Below, one piece after another: positions 43,645-54,054 of a stretch of 64,000 nt of DNA (the stretch's first letter is position 1; each line of letters opens with the position of its first letter). Source of the DNA: Bacillus massiliglaciei (GTDB taxonomy: Bacteria > Bacillota > Bacilli > Bacillales > DSM-1321); the NCBI RefSeq assembly GCF_900098925.1, contig NZ_LT622359.1, positions 783,887-847,886 of the forward strand, given 5' to 3'. Below the pieces are notes generated by a model. It was not told the origin of the DNA, searched no databases, and was given only the letters and a program-made list of their open reading frames with translations. The position numbers and the translations under genes were made by a program.

Positions 43645-44724
43645 TTATATGCCGCCGCCATTATCATAAATCGACCTTTTCTCTTTACGTACAATTTGAG
43701 AAAGCTTAATGGAACCAAGTGCAAAAATAAGCGTGCTGGCAATAATTAAAACATTGTAGCCATTAAACTTTACGAAAATATTGATTAAAAAGTAGGCGAC
43801 AACGAGTGAGGCTACAGGAGACACCAGCCATACCATTGCGATTCGTTTAATGACATCTTTTTGCAGAGTCGCAATGCCGTCCTTCGCTGTCCCGATGCCA
43901 AGGATTCCGCATGTTGTCACTTGTGTTAAAGGGATGGGCAATCCAAATACAGAGGCAATGATCACCAAAGTACCTCCGGTGAAGGAGACTGAACTTCCTT
44001 GTAATAGAGACATTTTGGTGATTTTCTTCCCATTTGTTTCTAACACTCTGCTTCCCAGCAGCAAAGCTCCGATGGATGTGAAAAGGGCTCCGATCAGAAT
44101 TCCTTTATTGGCCGAAATCATTTCTGCGCCGACAAGCGGGCCGATTGCATTGGCGACATTATTCATTCCTGCTGAAAATGCCTCCAGGCAGCCGCCGATC
44201 ACGAGCAAAAGCGCCAGCCATTTCATCCAAGGACCTTTTCCGACGAGAAGAGGCCACCGCTTTTCACAGCGAATAATGATTTTACCTAATAGAAAGGTAA
44301 TAAGGAAAGAGACGAGTGGAACGATTACCCAAAAGATCATGATGAAAAAAATTTTATCGGTATAGACGGCCTGATAGGCTATGCCCACTCCGACAATCGA
44401 TCCGACCGTGACTTCACTTGTTGAAAGCGGGATGCCGAGCAGATTGGCCAAAAACAAAGTGAAGGTCGCCCCGACAAGAATGATGATTACAATCTGAACC
44501 GATAAAATATCAGCAGGGATAATGCCATTGCCAATGGTCTTAACTACTTCTCCTCCGCCGAGAACAGCTCCTAAAAAGGCGGACACAGCAACTAAAAGCA
44601 AAGCCAGAGGTTTACTCTTAATAGCATCTGCCCCGTAAGGAGCTCCCATGGATGCTGCTGTTCCGCTTGCACCAATATTCATGGCGAAAAAGAGGGCAAC
44701 AGCTATTGCAATATAAGTCAGCAT
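43645..44724 (-). CDS. cysP: Sulfate permease CysP (Pit family)
   Basis: The 359-residue, roughly 10-helix protein belongs to the inorganic phosphate transporter family but matches B. subtilis CysP closely: MNIGASGTAASMG (about 15-27), LGGGEVVKTI, ANLLGIPLSTSEVTVGSIVGVG, FSAGMNNVANAIGPLV and the final RKEKRSIYDNGGGI. CysP imports sulfate. It is divergent from yezD-cysJI, so uptake and reduction genes are together. ATG 44724 is followed by a clear first helix. No riboswitch is seen in its leader. Confidence 0.88.
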   Translation of the reverse strand: MLTYIAIAVALFFAMNIGASGTAASMGAPYGADAIKSKPLALLLVAVSAFLGAVLGGGEVVKTIGNGIIPADILSVQIVIIILVGATFTLFLANLLGIPLSTSEVTVGSIVGVGIAYQAVYTDKIFFIMIFWVIVPLVSFLITFLLGKIIIRCEKRWPLLVGKGPWMKWLALLLVIGGCLEAFSAGMNNVANAIGPLVGAEMISANKGILIGALFTSIGALLLGSRVLETNGKKITKMSLLQGSSVSFTGGTLVIIASVFGLPIPLTQVTTCGILGIGTAKDGIATLQKDVIKRIAMVWLVSPVASLVVAYFLINIFVKFNGYNVLIIASTLIFALGSIKLSQIVRKEKRSIYDNGGGI

Positions 44725-45016
44725 TAAAAACCAAACCCTTCTGATTATTCATAATAATAAGGTATATAAAACCGAGTAAGCTTATGTGAATTTAGTAATA
44801 TTATGATTATATGCTTAAATAAGTGCATCTACAAGAGGAAATTTTAGAATATTATGTATTGCCTGGCTGAATCCTCATTTCTGAAAGATTATAGAATCAG
44901 TGATTGATTTCACCAGAGAAACATATTATGATAAAAAACAATTAAACTTATATAAATACTAGGGATTAATCCGAATGAATTCTGCACTTTAATGGAATGG
45001 GAAGGGGAGAAACGGC
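44725..45016. other. Divergent promoter region of cysP and yezD
   Basis: About 290 bp of AT-rich DNA between two divergent sulfur genes. Promoters for both must lie here. I see no S-box leader and no copy of the 21-nt sulfur motif. Confidence 0.5.
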
Positions 45017-45214
45017 TTGTCTTCAAAAAATAAGATCCAGCAAGAAGTATTGGATCGAATCATTCACTTGTTAGAAACGATTGAATATGGAACGGTACAA
45101 ATTACCGTACATGACTCCCAGGTAACACAAATAGAAAAAGGTGAGAAATACCGCTTTGCATTAAAAAAGAATCATGAAAAAGAAAAGAAGTCCTATGGAA
45201 ATGGGAGCAAGTAG
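45017..45214 (+). CDS. yezD: YezD-family (DUF2292) small protein
   Basis: TTG 45017 follows GAAGGGGAG. The 65-residue product has the DUF2292 core QQEVLDRIIHLLETIEYGTV followed by ITVHDSQVTQIEKGEKYRF, then a Lys-rich tail. YezD-type proteins occur with sulfur assimilation genes in many bacteria, and the position just ahead of cysJI fits. Its molecular role is unknown. Confidence 0.85.
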   Translation: MSSKNKIQQEVLDRIIHLLETIEYGTVQITVHDSQVTQIEKGEKYRFALKKNHEKEKKSYGNGSK

Positions 45215-45340
45215 TGAAATTTGAACCAAACCTTTTCATAAACGCATTTGCTTAGGAAAAAGCTGTTTTTTACTGCTTTTATTTTTTTCTATTCAAGATA
45301 GGTTTTTATAATGATAAGCATTTATAATTCTTATTTGACT

Positions 45341-45360
45341 TATAGGAATAGTGATTCTAT
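45341..45360 (+). promoter_or_regulatory. Imperfect dyad upstream of cysJ
   Basis: TATAGGAATAGTGATTCTAT has near-palindromic arms (ATAG-AAT and ATTCTAT), 105 bp before cysJ. LysR-type regulators such as CysL bind comparable dyads upstream of cysJI in B. subtilis. The link is an inference. Confidence 0.3.
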
Positions 45361-45464
45361 CATTAAGTTATACGTGAATTTACTGAAAAGTATGGCAGAG
45401 ATTTTAGTAAACAGTCAGATTAATAAAACGGTAGATGAATTATTCCTATGTGAGGTGGATTTTG

Positions 45465-47282
45465 TTGCAACTTCAGGTATTGAACAGTCCTTTTAATCAG
45501 GAGCAGGCAGAGCTCCTTAATCGTCTTCTGCCGAGCTTGACCGAGTCGCAAAAAATTTGGCTGAGCGGCTATCTTGCTGCATCTCCATCGGTTTCTGCTG
45601 ACGGAACCCAGGGATCTCCGGAAGCAAGCACTCCGGCGGCCGGCAAGCCAGTTTCCAAAGAAGTCACGATTCTGTTTGGATCCCAAACAGGCAATGCTCA
45701 GGGGCTGGCAGAAAATGCTGGCAAGGAACTTGAAGGAAAAGGCTATAAAGTAACCGTCTCATCCATGAGCGATTTCAAACCAAATAATCTCAAGAAGATC
45801 GAAAACCTTCTGATTTTGGTCAGTACGCATGGGGAGGGAGAGCCGCCTGATAACGCATTATCCTTCCATGAATTCCTTCACGGCAGACGTGCGCCAAAGC
45901 TAGAAAATCTTCATTTCTCTGTCCTGTCTCTTGGGGACAGCTCTTATGAATTTTTCTGTCAGACAGGAAAGGAGTTTGATCAGCGCTTGGAAGAGCTGGG
46001 CGGGACACGCATTCAGCCGCGTGTTGACTGTGATCTTGACTACGATGAACCGGCTGCAGAGTGGCTCCAGGGTGTAATCAGCGGTTTAAGTGACGTACAG
46101 GGCGGAGGAAACACGGTAGAGGCTCCTTCTGCTGCACCGCAGACAGGGGAGAGTGCTTATTCAAGAACCAACCCTTTTAGAGCAGAAGTGCTTGAAAATA
46201 TAAACTTAAATGGACGCGGCTCCAATAAAGAAACACGTCATATTGAACTGTCCCTGGAAGGATCGGGGCTGACTTATCAGCCTGGTGATAGCTTAGGGAT
46301 TTATCCGGAGAATGATCCTTCTCTTGTTGAGATGCTGATAGCAGAAATGAATTGGAATCCAGAAGAATTGATTACGATTAATAAACAGGGAGACGTCCGG
46401 TCGTTAAAAGAGGCGCTTACTTCTCATTACGAAATAACGACTTTGACAAAACCGCTTCTTGAACAGGCATCCCGGTTATCAGGAAATGCTGAGCTCACTG
46501 AGCTTTTAGCTCCTGGGAATGAAGCTAAGGCAAAAGCTTATCTTGAAGGGCGGGATTTGCTTGACTTAGTACGTGATTTTGGGCCATGGGGAGTTTCTGC
46601 CCAGGAATTTGTTGCGATTTTACGAAAAATGCCTGCAAGACTTTATTCGATTGCAAGCAGCCTTGAGGCGAATCCGGACGAGGTACATTTGACAATTGGT
46701 GCTGTTCGTTATGAGACATATGGACGCAAAAGGAATGGCGTATGCTCCATCCTATGTGCAGACCGTCTGCAGCCTGGAGATACATTGCCTGTTTATATTC
46801 AGCATAATCAAAACTTTAAGCTGCCCGAAAATCCGGAGACACCGATTATTATGGTTGGACCGGGCACAGGTGTCGCACCATTCCGTTCTTTTATGCAGGA
46901 GCGGGAGGAAACAGGAGCAACAGGGAAGTCCTGGATGTTCTTTGGTGACCAACACTTCGTGACAGACTTCCTGTATCAGACTGAATGGCAGAAGTGGATC
47001 AAAGACGGAGTGCTCACTAAGATGGATGTGGCCTTCTCACGGGATACGGAAGAAAAAGTGTATGTCCAGCATCGTATGCTAGAGCATAGCAAAGAGTTGT
47101 TTGAATGGCTTCAAGAAGGGGCGGCCCTTTACATATGCGGCGATGAAAAGAATATGGCACATGATGTCCACCATACACTCATTGCTATTATTGAAAAAGA
47201 AGGCAGCATGAGCCGTGAAGAAGCGGAACGCTATTTGGCGGAAATGCAGCAGCAAAAACGATATCAGCGTGATGTATACTGA
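45465..47282 (+). CDS. cysJ: Sulfite reductase [NADPH] flavoprotein, alpha subunit
   Basis: The 605-residue flavoprotein passes electrons from NADPH via FAD and FMN to CysI. The flavodoxin domain (about 65-205) has [17 protein letters not shown]. The FAD domain holds RLYSIASS and [10 protein letters not shown], and the NADPH domain [17 protein letters not shown]. The start is unusual: TTG 45465 after GAGGTGG gives [20 protein letters not shown], which agrees with the N-terminus and 605-residue length of B. subtilis CysJ. cysI follows 25 bp downstream. Confidence 0.95.
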   Translation: MQLQVLNSPFNQEQAELLNRLLPSLTESQKIWLSGYLAASPSVSADGTQGSPEASTPAAGKPVSKEVTILFGSQTGNAQGLAENAGKELEGKGYKVTVSSMSDFKPNNLKKIENLLILVSTHGEGEPPDNALSFHEFLHGRRAPKLENLHFSVLSLGDSSYEFFCQTGKEFDQRLEELGGTRIQPRVDCDLDYDEPAAEWLQGVISGLSDVQGGGNTVEAPSAAPQTGESAYSRTNPFRAEVLENINLNGRGSNKETRHIELSLEGSGLTYQPGDSLGIYPENDPSLVEMLIAEMNWNPEELITINKQGDVRSLKEALTSHYEITTLTKPLLEQASRLSGNAELTELLAPGNEAKAKAYLEGRDLLDLVRDFGPWGVSAQEFVAILRKMPARLYSIASSLEANPDEVHLTIGAVRYETYGRKRNGVCSILCADRLQPGDTLPVYIQHNQNFKLPENPETPIIMVGPGTGVAPFRSFMQEREETGATGKSWMFFGDQHFVTDFLYQTEWQKWIKDGVLTKMDVAFSRDTEEKVYVQHRMLEHSKELFEWLQEGAALYICGDEKNMAHDVHHTLIAIIEKEGSMSREEAERYLAEMQQQKRYQRDVY

Positions 47283-47307
47283 CAGGAATGGAAAGGAGAT
47301 TTTCAAG

Positions 47308-49026
47308 ATGGTGAACCAAATTTTAAAAGCGCCTGAAGGACCGCCGAGTGATGTAGAGCGCATTAAAGAAGAAAGTGACTATCTGCGCGGTACGCTGAAG
47401 GAATCCATGCTGGAACCTTTAAGTTCTGGAATTTCTGACGATGATAACCGCTTGATGAAGCATCACGGCAGCTATTTACAAGATGACCGCGACCTTCGTA
47501 ATGAGCGTCAAAAACAGAAATTGGAGCCTGCTTATCAATTTATGCTCCGTGTCCGTCTTCCGGGCGGAGTTGCAACTCCTGAGCAATGGATGACGATGGA
47601 TGAGCTGGCAAATAAATATGGGAACGGTACGATGAAGCTGACAACACGGATGACCTTTCAGCTTCACGGAATTTTAAAATGGAACATGAAGAAAACGATT
47701 CAAGGAATCAATGCGGCGTTAATGGATACAATTGCTGCCTGCGGTGATGTAAACCGGAACGTCATGTGCAATCCGAATCCGTACCAGTCTGATATTCATA
47801 TGGAAGTGTATGAATGGGCAAAGAAATTAAGCAATGATTTATTGCCGCGGACCAGAGCGTATCATGAGATTTGGCTCGATGAAGAAAGGGTAGCCGGCAC
47901 GCCGGATACAGAGGAAGTGGAGCCGATGTACGGACCGCTATACCTTCCGCGTAAGTTTAAAATTGGAATTGCCGTGCCTCCATCCAATGATATTGATGTG
48001 TTTTCTCAAGATCTTGGCTATATTGCAGTTGTGGAAGATAACAAATTGATTGGTTTTAATGTCTCCATTGGCGGCGGTATGGGAATGACACATGGGGATA
48101 AAAACACATATCCACAGCTTGGAAAGGTGATTGGTTTCTGCAGACCGGAACAAATATATGATGTGGCAGAAAAAATTATCACCATTCAGCGTGATTATGG
48201 AAACCGATCTGTCCGTAAAAATGCACGTTTTAAATATACGGTTGACCGCCTTGGCCTGGAAAATGTCAAAGCTGAACTGGAGAACAGATTGGGCTGGAGC
48301 CTTGAAGAAGCAAAACCGTTCCAATTCGACCATAATGGCGACCGTTATGGCTGGGTAAAAGGTGTAAAAGGGAAATGGAACTTCACGCTTTTTGTAGAAG
48401 GCGGACGTGTTACAGATTTTGATGGCTATCAGCTGATGACCGGTCTGCGTGAAATTGCGAAGGTCCACACTGGGGACTTCCGCCTGACGGCTAATCAAAA
48501 CCTGATAATTGCCAATGTATCGACCCAGAAGAAGAAAATCATCAGTGAACTGATTGAGCTGTACGGTTTAACGGATGGGAAGCATTACAGTGCACTGCGC
48601 AGAAGTTCAATGGCATGTGTATCTCTTCCAACATGCGGATTGGCTATGGCAGAAGCAGAACGCTATTTGCCGTCTCTTATTGATAAGATTGATAAGATTG
48701 TAGAAGAGAACGGCCTGAAGAATGAAGAGATTACCATTCGCATGACAGGATGTCCAAACGGATGTGCCCGACATGCTTTAGGGGAAATCGGCTTTATCGG
48801 AAAGGCTCCCGGCAAGTATAATATGTATCTTGGAGCAGCCTTTGACGGTTCCCGGCTCAGCAAAATGTATCGGGAAAACATTGGTGAAGAAGAAATTCTT
48901 CATGAACTGCAGGGTATTCTTCCGCGCTATGCGAAGGAACGCCTGGAAGGCGAGCATTTTGGTGACTTTGTTATCCGCGCAGGCATCATCAAAGCGACAA
49001 CAGACGGCACCAATTTTCATGAGTAA
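47308..49026 (+). CDS. cysI: Sulfite reductase [NADPH] hemoprotein, beta subunit
   Basis: The 572-residue enzyme reduces sulfite to sulfide with six electrons from CysJ, using sirohaem coupled to a 4Fe-4S cluster. The cluster ligands are Cys437, Cys443, Cys482 and Cys486 ([11 protein letters not shown] and [11 protein letters not shown]), the C-x5-C...C-x3-C pattern. [15 protein letters not shown] binds substrate-side residues. ATG 47308 follows GGAAAGGAG. The size matches B. subtilis CysI (571 aa). Confidence 0.95.
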   Translation: MVNQILKAPEGPPSDVERIKEESDYLRGTLKESMLEPLSSGISDDDNRLMKHHGSYLQDDRDLRNERQKQKLEPAYQFMLRVRLPGGVATPEQWMTMDELANKYGNGTMKLTTRMTFQLHGILKWNMKKTIQGINAALMDTIAACGDVNRNVMCNPNPYQSDIHMEVYEWAKKLSNDLLPRTRAYHEIWLDEERVAGTPDTEEVEPMYGPLYLPRKFKIGIAVPPSNDIDVFSQDLGYIAVVEDNKLIGFNVSIGGGMGMTHGDKNTYPQLGKVIGFCRPEQIYDVAEKIITIQRDYGNRSVRKNARFKYTVDRLGLENVKAELENRLGWSLEEAKPFQFDHNGDRYGWVKGVKGKWNFTLFVEGGRVTDFDGYQLMTGLREIAKVHTGDFRLTANQNLIIANVSTQKKKIISELIELYGLTDGKHYSALRRSSMACVSLPTCGLAMAEAERYLPSLIDKIDKIVEENGLKNEEITIRMTGCPNGCARHALGEIGFIGKAPGKYNMYLGAAFDGSRLSKMYRENIGEEEILHELQGILPRYAKERLEGEHFGDFVIRAGIIKATTDGTNFHE

Positions 49027-49084
49027 TCCAAGTTTCAGATATTCTTGGTTTAGGTGTTCGATCCAAAAGTAGAAGACTGCAAAA

Positions 49085-49130
49085 TAAAAAACAGAAAATT
49101 TCTCATAGAGAAATTTTCTGTTTTTTTGCT
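49085..49130 (+). terminator. cysJI terminator, dispersed family (copy 6)
   Basis: AAACAGAAAATTTCTC and GAGAAATTTTCTGTTT form a perfect stem with a 3-4 nt loop and a T run. Confidence 0.88.
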
Positions 49131-49270
49131 TATTCTCAATGGAATTCCGTTTCAGGGGTGATTTCCGAGGGCACGGCTCAAGCTTGAAGGCTCTCTCTCA
49201 TACTGCTTTTCGGGAGTTGTCCCTTTGCTCCCATTTGTCTTGCTGATTCTTCCCCAGCCTGTTTTTGATT

Positions 49271-50260
49271 TTAATATTTAAATAGCATAGCAGTAAGTTC
49301 AAATCCTGCGCCGACAGTCCAGAATACTACATAGTCTCCCCGGCTGATCTGTCCAGATTCTATTCCTTCATGCAAGGCGATAAATGGACTGCTGGTGCCT
49401 GTGTAACCGAATCGGTCGCCAACATAAACAATCTGATTATCATCTAACTGAAAATGTTCCTGTATTCGTTTTATATTGACTAGCGCGTATTGAGATAGGC
49501 AATATGCTTTTATATCTCTCGAAGTCAGATTGTTGCGCGTTAATAAGGCATCAATCATTTTATATGCAGGAGGCAAAGCGATAGCACCATCGAATGGAAG
49601 CCATTGAATATATTTATCATCTCCATTTCCCCTGACTGCATTTGCCAGTCCCTGCGCTGGATAGCGAATCATGTCTCTTTGCACGGAATCGCAATAGTAT
49701 GCAGAATCAATGAATCCGGTGTCTGTATCCGTTTTTTCCAAAATGACCGCTGCTGCCGCATCGCCATAGTTTGCATAGGTCATTGCATCTTGTGGATCGC
49801 TGATTAAGGAATTATAATCTGATCCAACGATTAAAGCACGATTCACACGCGGATTTGACATCATATAGCGGCTGGCTTGTTCCACAGCTAATGTCATCCC
49901 TGCACAATTTGCATTTGAGTCCATCGTAATGGTTTCATGGCCTGCTTCTATTGCATGGTGAATATTCATAGAGTTTGTTGGAAATGTTGTTTCAGGGATT
50001 TGAGTGCTAAAAACAATCATGTCGATGTCTGTACCAGCAAGGCCCGATTTCGCCAGAACTTTCTTTGAGGCTTCAATCCCCATGGTCAGGCCGTTTTCTT
50101 TTTCATTGTCAATTAGGTAACGGTCCTTTCTTCCCATAACTTCCATAAAATGAGAAATGTCTTTTCCGCTGTTTTTCTGAAAATGTTCATGATAAAAATC
50201 ATTGCTAACCAATTTTTTAGGATGATAAATTGCAACATTATTAATGAAGATGTTTGTCAT
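49271..50260 (-). CDS. KAS III-like (FabH-fold) enzyme lacking catalytic His and Asn
   Basis: The 329-residue thiolase-fold protein has the active Cys119 in DSNANCAGMTLAV and family strands DIDMIVFSTQIPETTFPTN and YGDAAAAVILEK. The His of the usual HQAN-R-I motif is missing (region reads YCLSQYALVNIKRI). The Asn of GNTSAAS is Tyr286 (FGYTGTSSPFIAL). Such enzymes may transfer acyl groups rather than condense with malonyl-ACP. It is the second gene after a 114-aa protein, 69 bp apart. ATG 50260 follows AAAGGAG. The product is unknown; secondary metabolism or signalling is a guess. Confidence 0.78.
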   Translation of the reverse strand: MTNIFINNVAIYHPKKLVSNDFYHEHFQKNSGKDISHFMEVMGRKDRYLIDNEKENGLTMGIEASKKVLAKSGLAGTDIDMIVFSTQIPETTFPTNSMNIHHAIEAGHETITMDSNANCAGMTLAVEQASRYMMSNPRVNRALIVGSDYNSLISDPQDAMTYANYGDAAAAVILEKTDTDTGFIDSAYYCDSVQRDMIRYPAQGLANAVRGNGDDKYIQWLPFDGAIALPPAYKMIDALLTRNNLTSRDIKAYCLSQYALVNIKRIQEHFQLDDNQIVYVGDRFGYTGTSSPFIALHEGIESGQISRGDYVVFWTVGAGFELTAMLFKY

Positions 50261-50329
50261 GATATATAAACTCCTTTGTGTCATGGTTATTAATTAAGAG
50301 TTGATTTAGAGGGGCCTGATAAGCGGCAA

Positions 50330-50674
50330 TTAAATCTTGATTACTTCAGCTTGTGTAAGACCAGTGTTTCGTGCCAAACGGGACAGCTGCATTTTTAAAA
50401 TGGTACTTTTTTTAATTTTGAAGATCACTTTATGAAAGCCAGATTGTTTATAGAGCTGATAAGAACCTTCTAACTCAGGAATCATTTTAGGGGTGACGAC
50501 ATTCATTTCTGTGCAATCAACCTCAAGGGTATAGCTTGGTGCATCAATTGAGCTGACCGTTCGGCTGTAATCACTCATGAATGCCTGAGCATCAGCAGGA
50601 GTGAATGATCCGGCCACGTACATTTCAATTACTTTTCTATTTGAATTAATATTAATGCTGTACTTTTTGGACAT
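50330..50674 (-). CDS. Small protein of STAS-like appearance (114 aa)
   Basis: The protein alternates strands and helices: YSININSNRKVIEMYVAGSF, then AQAFMSDYSRTV, SYTLEVDCTEMNVVTPKM, and GFHKVIFKIKKSTILKMQL. This beta-alpha pattern is like STAS or SpoIIAA-like folds, but no family is firmly recognised. ATG 50674 follows AAAGGAG. It precedes and probably is co-transcribed with the atypical KAS III. It may be a partner or regulator of that enzyme. Confidence 0.55.
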   Translation of the reverse strand: MSKKYSININSNRKVIEMYVAGSFTPADAQAFMSDYSRTVSSIDAPSYTLEVDCTEMNVVTPKMIPELEGSYQLYKQSGFHKVIFKIKKSTILKMQLSRLARNTGLTQAEVIKI

Positions 50675-50813
50675 AATAAATAAGAGCTCCTTTAATTTGA
50701 ATTTCATTTTAAAAAAGATAAGGGTGAATCTTCTGACCTACATATATATCGGATTATAGAATAATCTTTTTAATAAAAATAAAACAGAAAGGTACGACAG
50801 TCCTATATATAAA

Positions 50814-50849
50814 AAGGCAAAGAGATTTTTAGCTCTTTGCCTTTTCTTA
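50814..50849 (-). terminator. Terminator of the chemoreceptor gene
   Basis: AAGGCAAAGAG and CTCTTTGCCTT form a perfect stem around a short loop with a T-rich tail, immediately after the stop at 50850. Confidence 0.8.
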
Positions 50850-52580
50850 TTAGATTTTGAAGCGATTCATCAGTTCGTTTAAGTCTACCGCTATATTTGT
50901 TAAAGCATTTGCGGAAGAAGTGATCTCCTGCATGGAAGCTAGCTGTTCTTCTGTTGCTGCAGCTACACTTTGAGAATGCATGGAGGTTTCTTTGGATATG
51001 TGGGTAATATCTTTAACGGTCAGTGCAACTTCATGTACGCCTGCTGATACAATTTCAGATGTGAAGGCCATTTGTTCAATGAGTTCCCCGGCATTTTTCA
51101 TTGCCTGGAGGATTTCATTGAAACTTGCTTCGGTTTGATGGACAATCCCTAATCCTTCATCTACGTCTTTTTTCACTTGATTAATCGATACATCGGAACG
51201 ATCCATATCGACTTGGATGGCTTTGATCAACTCAGAAATTTGGGTTGCGGAATTCTGTGATTGTTCCGCCAGTTTGCGAACTTCATCTGCTACGACTGCA
51301 AATCCTTTGCCCTGTTCGCCTGCCCGTGCTGCCTCAATCGCGGCATTTAAGGCAAGAAGATTGGTTTGGTTGGCGATATCAGTGATTACCTTTGTGATTT
51401 CTTCAATTTGGGCCGATCTTTTACCGAGTAATTTAATCGCTTCACCGCTTTCATTAACGGATTCATGGATGGCGTTTATTTGATGTACGGTTTTTTTAAC
51501 AAACCCTTCTCCATCATGGGCTTTATCCGTTGCCTGAGCGCTTGCCGCTGCAATCTGGGCTGAATTATCTGTCATTGTCTGAATTCCCTCTGATACTTCT
51601 TCCATCGCTTCCCCGGTCTCTTCAACAACATCTGTCTGCGTTTCGGCTCCTGATGCTACTTCCTGGATGGATTCTGTAATTTGCTCCGTTGCTTTGCTTG
51701 TTTGCTCTGCACCTGCTGTCAGCTGTTCGGAAGAAGCAGCCACCAACTCGGAAGTCCTGAGGACTTCCTGAATCAGCTCACGTAGTTTATCCTTCATTAG
51801 ATTGTAGCTCCGTGCTAATGCACTTATTTCATCTTTTCCTTTAACGGTAATCTCTGTGGTGAAGTCTCCGTTACCGGCAGCTTCCAGAGCAGCTGATACA
51901 TCCAATAATCTTTTCTTCAGTCTGCGTGTAAACAAGAAGGTAAAGAGCACGGCCAGGATAATGATAATAGACAGTACAATAAAGAAAATATTGAAAAAAG
52001 AATCTAATGTTGTATCAATGATTTCTTGGGAGGCTCCGACATAAAGAGCGCCAATTGTTTGGCCATTACTGTCTGTCAGCGGCATATAAGCTGTTTGGAA
52101 CATATTTCCTGCTACTTCAGCTTCGCCTGAATAATGCTGGCCGTCTGATAAGACAACTTTATTGACTTGATCAGACATCGTTGTTCCGACAGCTCTTTCA
52201 CCGTCAATTTTGACATTTGTAGCAATACGTGTGTCTTCTTGAAAGACGGTGACGGAGTCTCCGGTATCTTTTCCGATGGTATCGACGAGGTCAGAATGAT
52301 CATTCATGATTTCCGTGCCTTTAAAAAGCTGGCCGTTCTCAATTTTCCACTCACCTGGGTATTTGGCATCGATATATCGATAGGCGGAAGCCAAGTCTCC
52401 TTTTGCCTTTTCAACAGATACTGATTTAATACCAGATGTTACTTGCTGAACTACTACACTTCCGACAATGATGGAAAAGAGCAGGACAATCCCTAAAACA
52501 ATAAAGTTTATTTTAGCTCCTAAATTGAGCTTCCATTCAAACTGGCTTAGCTTGAATGTGCTTTTTGTATTTTCTTCCAT
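50850..52580 (-). CDS. Methyl-accepting chemotaxis protein with Cache sensor
   Basis: The 576-residue receptor has a first membrane helix (about 25-47, [20 protein letters not shown]), and a single extracellular Cache domain (about 50-195, with [20 protein letters not shown] and [20 protein letters not shown]). A second helix, HAMP domain (about 220-270) and a long signalling domain follow. The hairpin tip [20 protein letters not shown], then [27 protein letters not shown], binds CheA/CheW. ATG 52580 is chosen because a SigD-type promoter lies just upstream of it and downstream of longer starts. The ligand is unknown, but small carboxylates are common for this sensor type. Confidence 0.9.
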   Translation of the reverse strand: MEENTKSTFKLSQFEWKLNLGAKINFIVLGIVLLFSIIVGSVVVQQVTSGIKSVSVEKAKGDLASAYRYIDAKYPGEWKIENGQLFKGTEIMNDHSDLVDTIGKDTGDSVTVFQEDTRIATNVKIDGERAVGTTMSDQVNKVVLSDGQHYSGEAEVAGNMFQTAYMPLTDSNGQTIGALYVGASQEIIDTTLDSFFNIFFIVLSIIIILAVLFTFLFTRRLKKRLLDVSAALEAAGNGDFTTEITVKGKDEISALARSYNLMKDKLRELIQEVLRTSELVAASSEQLTAGAEQTSKATEQITESIQEVASGAETQTDVVEETGEAMEEVSEGIQTMTDNSAQIAAASAQATDKAHDGEGFVKKTVHQINAIHESVNESGEAIKLLGKRSAQIEEITKVITDIANQTNLLALNAAIEAARAGEQGKGFAVVADEVRKLAEQSQNSATQISELIKAIQVDMDRSDVSINQVKKDVDEGLGIVHQTEASFNEILQAMKNAGELIEQMAFTSEIVSAGVHEVALTVKDITHISKETSMHSQSVAAATEEQLASMQEITSSANALTNIAVDLNELMNRFKI

Positions 52581-52655
52581 AGTTCTTTTTGATGCTCCTC
52601 TTTTATAAAAGTTTAGGTAAGAGTCTCCTTTGTAAGAAGATGTCTGCTTTTTTAT

Positions 52656-52682
52656 GTATCGGCAGATTTTGAAAATATTAAA
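52656..52682 (-). promoter_or_regulatory. Candidate SigD (motility sigma) promoter of the chemoreceptor
   Basis: On the minus strand GCCGATAC (52656-52663) matches the SigD -10 consensus GCCGATAT at 7 of 8 positions. A TTAA-like -35 lies 14-15 nt upstream. SigD drives chemoreceptor genes in B. subtilis. Confidence 0.55.
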
Positions 52683-52757
52683 TGCCTGATTCAAGGGATT
52701 AAATAAGAGCAAATCCATTGATTATTCAAAAAGAGTATGGTCTAATAAGGATATCTT

Positions 52758-52782
52758 ACTTTTTATACTTTTTTGTATAAAA
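52758..52782 (+). promoter_or_regulatory. Candidate operator shared with the SufR-like regulator and sodA
   Basis: ACTTTTTATACTT (52758-52770) is the inverted copy of AAGTATAAAAAGT found at 54886 and 55030. TTTTATAC and GTATAAAA form a perfect dyad (52761-52782), and TATAAA may be the -10 of the DUF1450 gene. Confidence 0.5.
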
Positions 52783-52878
52783 TATACATTATTGCTCGAT
52801 AGTTGCTATAACAACTAAGGAAACGTGAATAATAATAAACCTGAAGGCATAAAGAAACTTGTTTGGAGGCAATGTTTG

Positions 52879-53124
52879 ATGGGGATTGTAATCGTGGAAA
52901 TTTGCGATGGCAGTTTAATAACTGTTTTAAAAGTAGAAGAAATTTTAGAAGAACAATACCCTGAGGTTTCAGTCATTGAGAATAGCTGTCTTTCATTTTG
53001 CGGGATGTGCGCTAAGAGACCTTATGCGATTGTGAATGGAAAAAGGATATTTGCCAAAACGCCTGCTGAATGCCTGGAGTTAATTAAAGAGCATATAGAA
53101 TCCGAGCTGTCTGTTTTTCAATAA
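52879..53124 (+). CDS. DUF1450 family protein (YuzB-like)
   Basis: The 81-residue protein has the DUF1450 pattern: VEICDGSLIT at the start and the cysteine cluster NSCLSFCGMCAKRPYAIVNG (Cys37, Cys41, Cys44) in the middle. The cluster could bind metal or act in redox, but the family role is unknown. ATG 52879 is 9 nt after GGAGG, giving the usual family length. A pirin gene follows 47 bp downstream, and a shared operator candidate lies upstream. Confidence 0.82.
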   Translation: MGIVIVEICDGSLITVLKVEEILEEQYPEVSVIENSCLSFCGMCAKRPYAIVNGKRIFAKTPAECLELIKEHIESELSVFQ

Positions 53125-53171
53125 GAGGCTGGATGGGAATGACAATATAAAAAAATGATAAGGGAAGGGGA

Positions 53172-54032
53172 ATGAATATGTTTAAAAGAAGCGTAAAAGA
53201 TCATTGGTCTGTTCAATACGAAGAAGCAGGGTTCCCTGCGATACAAAAGGGCTGGGTGCTGCCTGTGGACCGCTATGCAGAGTTTGATCCATTTATTTTG
53301 ATGGCAGAAGATTGGTTTAAGAGAGGGACTTTTTCAGACCATCCGCATCGGGGATTCCAAACGGTAACTTATGTGGTGGATGGAAGACTTGAACATATTG
53401 ATAATGCAGGCGGCCGTGATATCCTCGAGCCTGGAGATGTGCAATATATGAATGCGGGCTGGGCTGCAAGGCATGCGGAAGAAGGGGTAGGCGATGATAT
53501 CGCCCATACACTACAGCTGTGGCTGAACTTGCCAAAACACCTTAAGCATACAGAAACCACTTATCAAAATATTTACAGTGAAGAGGCACCGACTGTGAAT
53601 TTTGAAGGCGGGTCTATAAAAGTATTCTCGGGGGACATTGCGGGTGTTCAGGGTCCCTTACAATCGATTGTGCCCATTACGATTTCAGAAATCAATTTAA
53701 CAGAAGGCGCTTCCTACAGCCTGTTTCTGCCGGAAACGCATAACGCCTTTCTATATGTTCTTTCAGGAGAGATGGACTTTGGGGAAAATCAGGTAAATCT
53801 AAAAAAACATGGAGTTGCTACACTTACCTACAAAGATGGGGACAATAAGGATAATATGAGTGAACTGGTTATCAAAGCTAAAAGCCGTCGTTCAAAAGTA
53901 CTCGTTTATTCGGGCACTCCTATTAAAGAAGAAGTCGTTCCTTATGGACCTTTTGTTATGAATACGGTGGATGAAATTAAACAGGCCTTTCAAGATTTCC
54001 GAGATGGTAAATTTGGACCGCCGGCTGTTTAA
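53172..54032 (+). CDS. Pirin-family bicupin protein
   Basis: The 286-residue protein has the pirin N-terminal cupin with metal ligands in SDHPHRGFQTVTYVVDGRLEH (His and Glu residues), then GDVQYMNAGWAARHAEEG. A pirin C-terminal domain includes HNAFLYVLSGEMDFG. Bacterial pirins can have quercetinase or redox-sensing roles; here the role is unknown. ATG 53172 follows AAGGGGA closely, and ATG 53178 is an alternative with better spacing. It is probably co-transcribed with DUF1450. Confidence 0.85.
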   Translation: MNMFKRSVKDHWSVQYEEAGFPAIQKGWVLPVDRYAEFDPFILMAEDWFKRGTFSDHPHRGFQTVTYVVDGRLEHIDNAGGRDILEPGDVQYMNAGWAARHAEEGVGDDIAHTLQLWLNLPKHLKHTETTYQNIYSEEAPTVNFEGGSIKVFSGDIAGVQGPLQSIVPITISEINLTEGASYSLFLPETHNAFLYVLSGEMDFGENQVNLKKHGVATLTYKDGDNKDNMSELVIKAKSRRSKVLVYSGTPIKEEVVPYGPFVMNTVDEIKQAFQDFRDGKFGPPAV

Positions 54033-54054
54033 GGAGAAAAGTCTGGGACAAATC

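Noticed and set aside
45311..45496. 61-codon frame before cysJ
   Set aside because: It has no ribosome site, overlaps the cysJ start in another frame and lies in an AT-rich promoter region.
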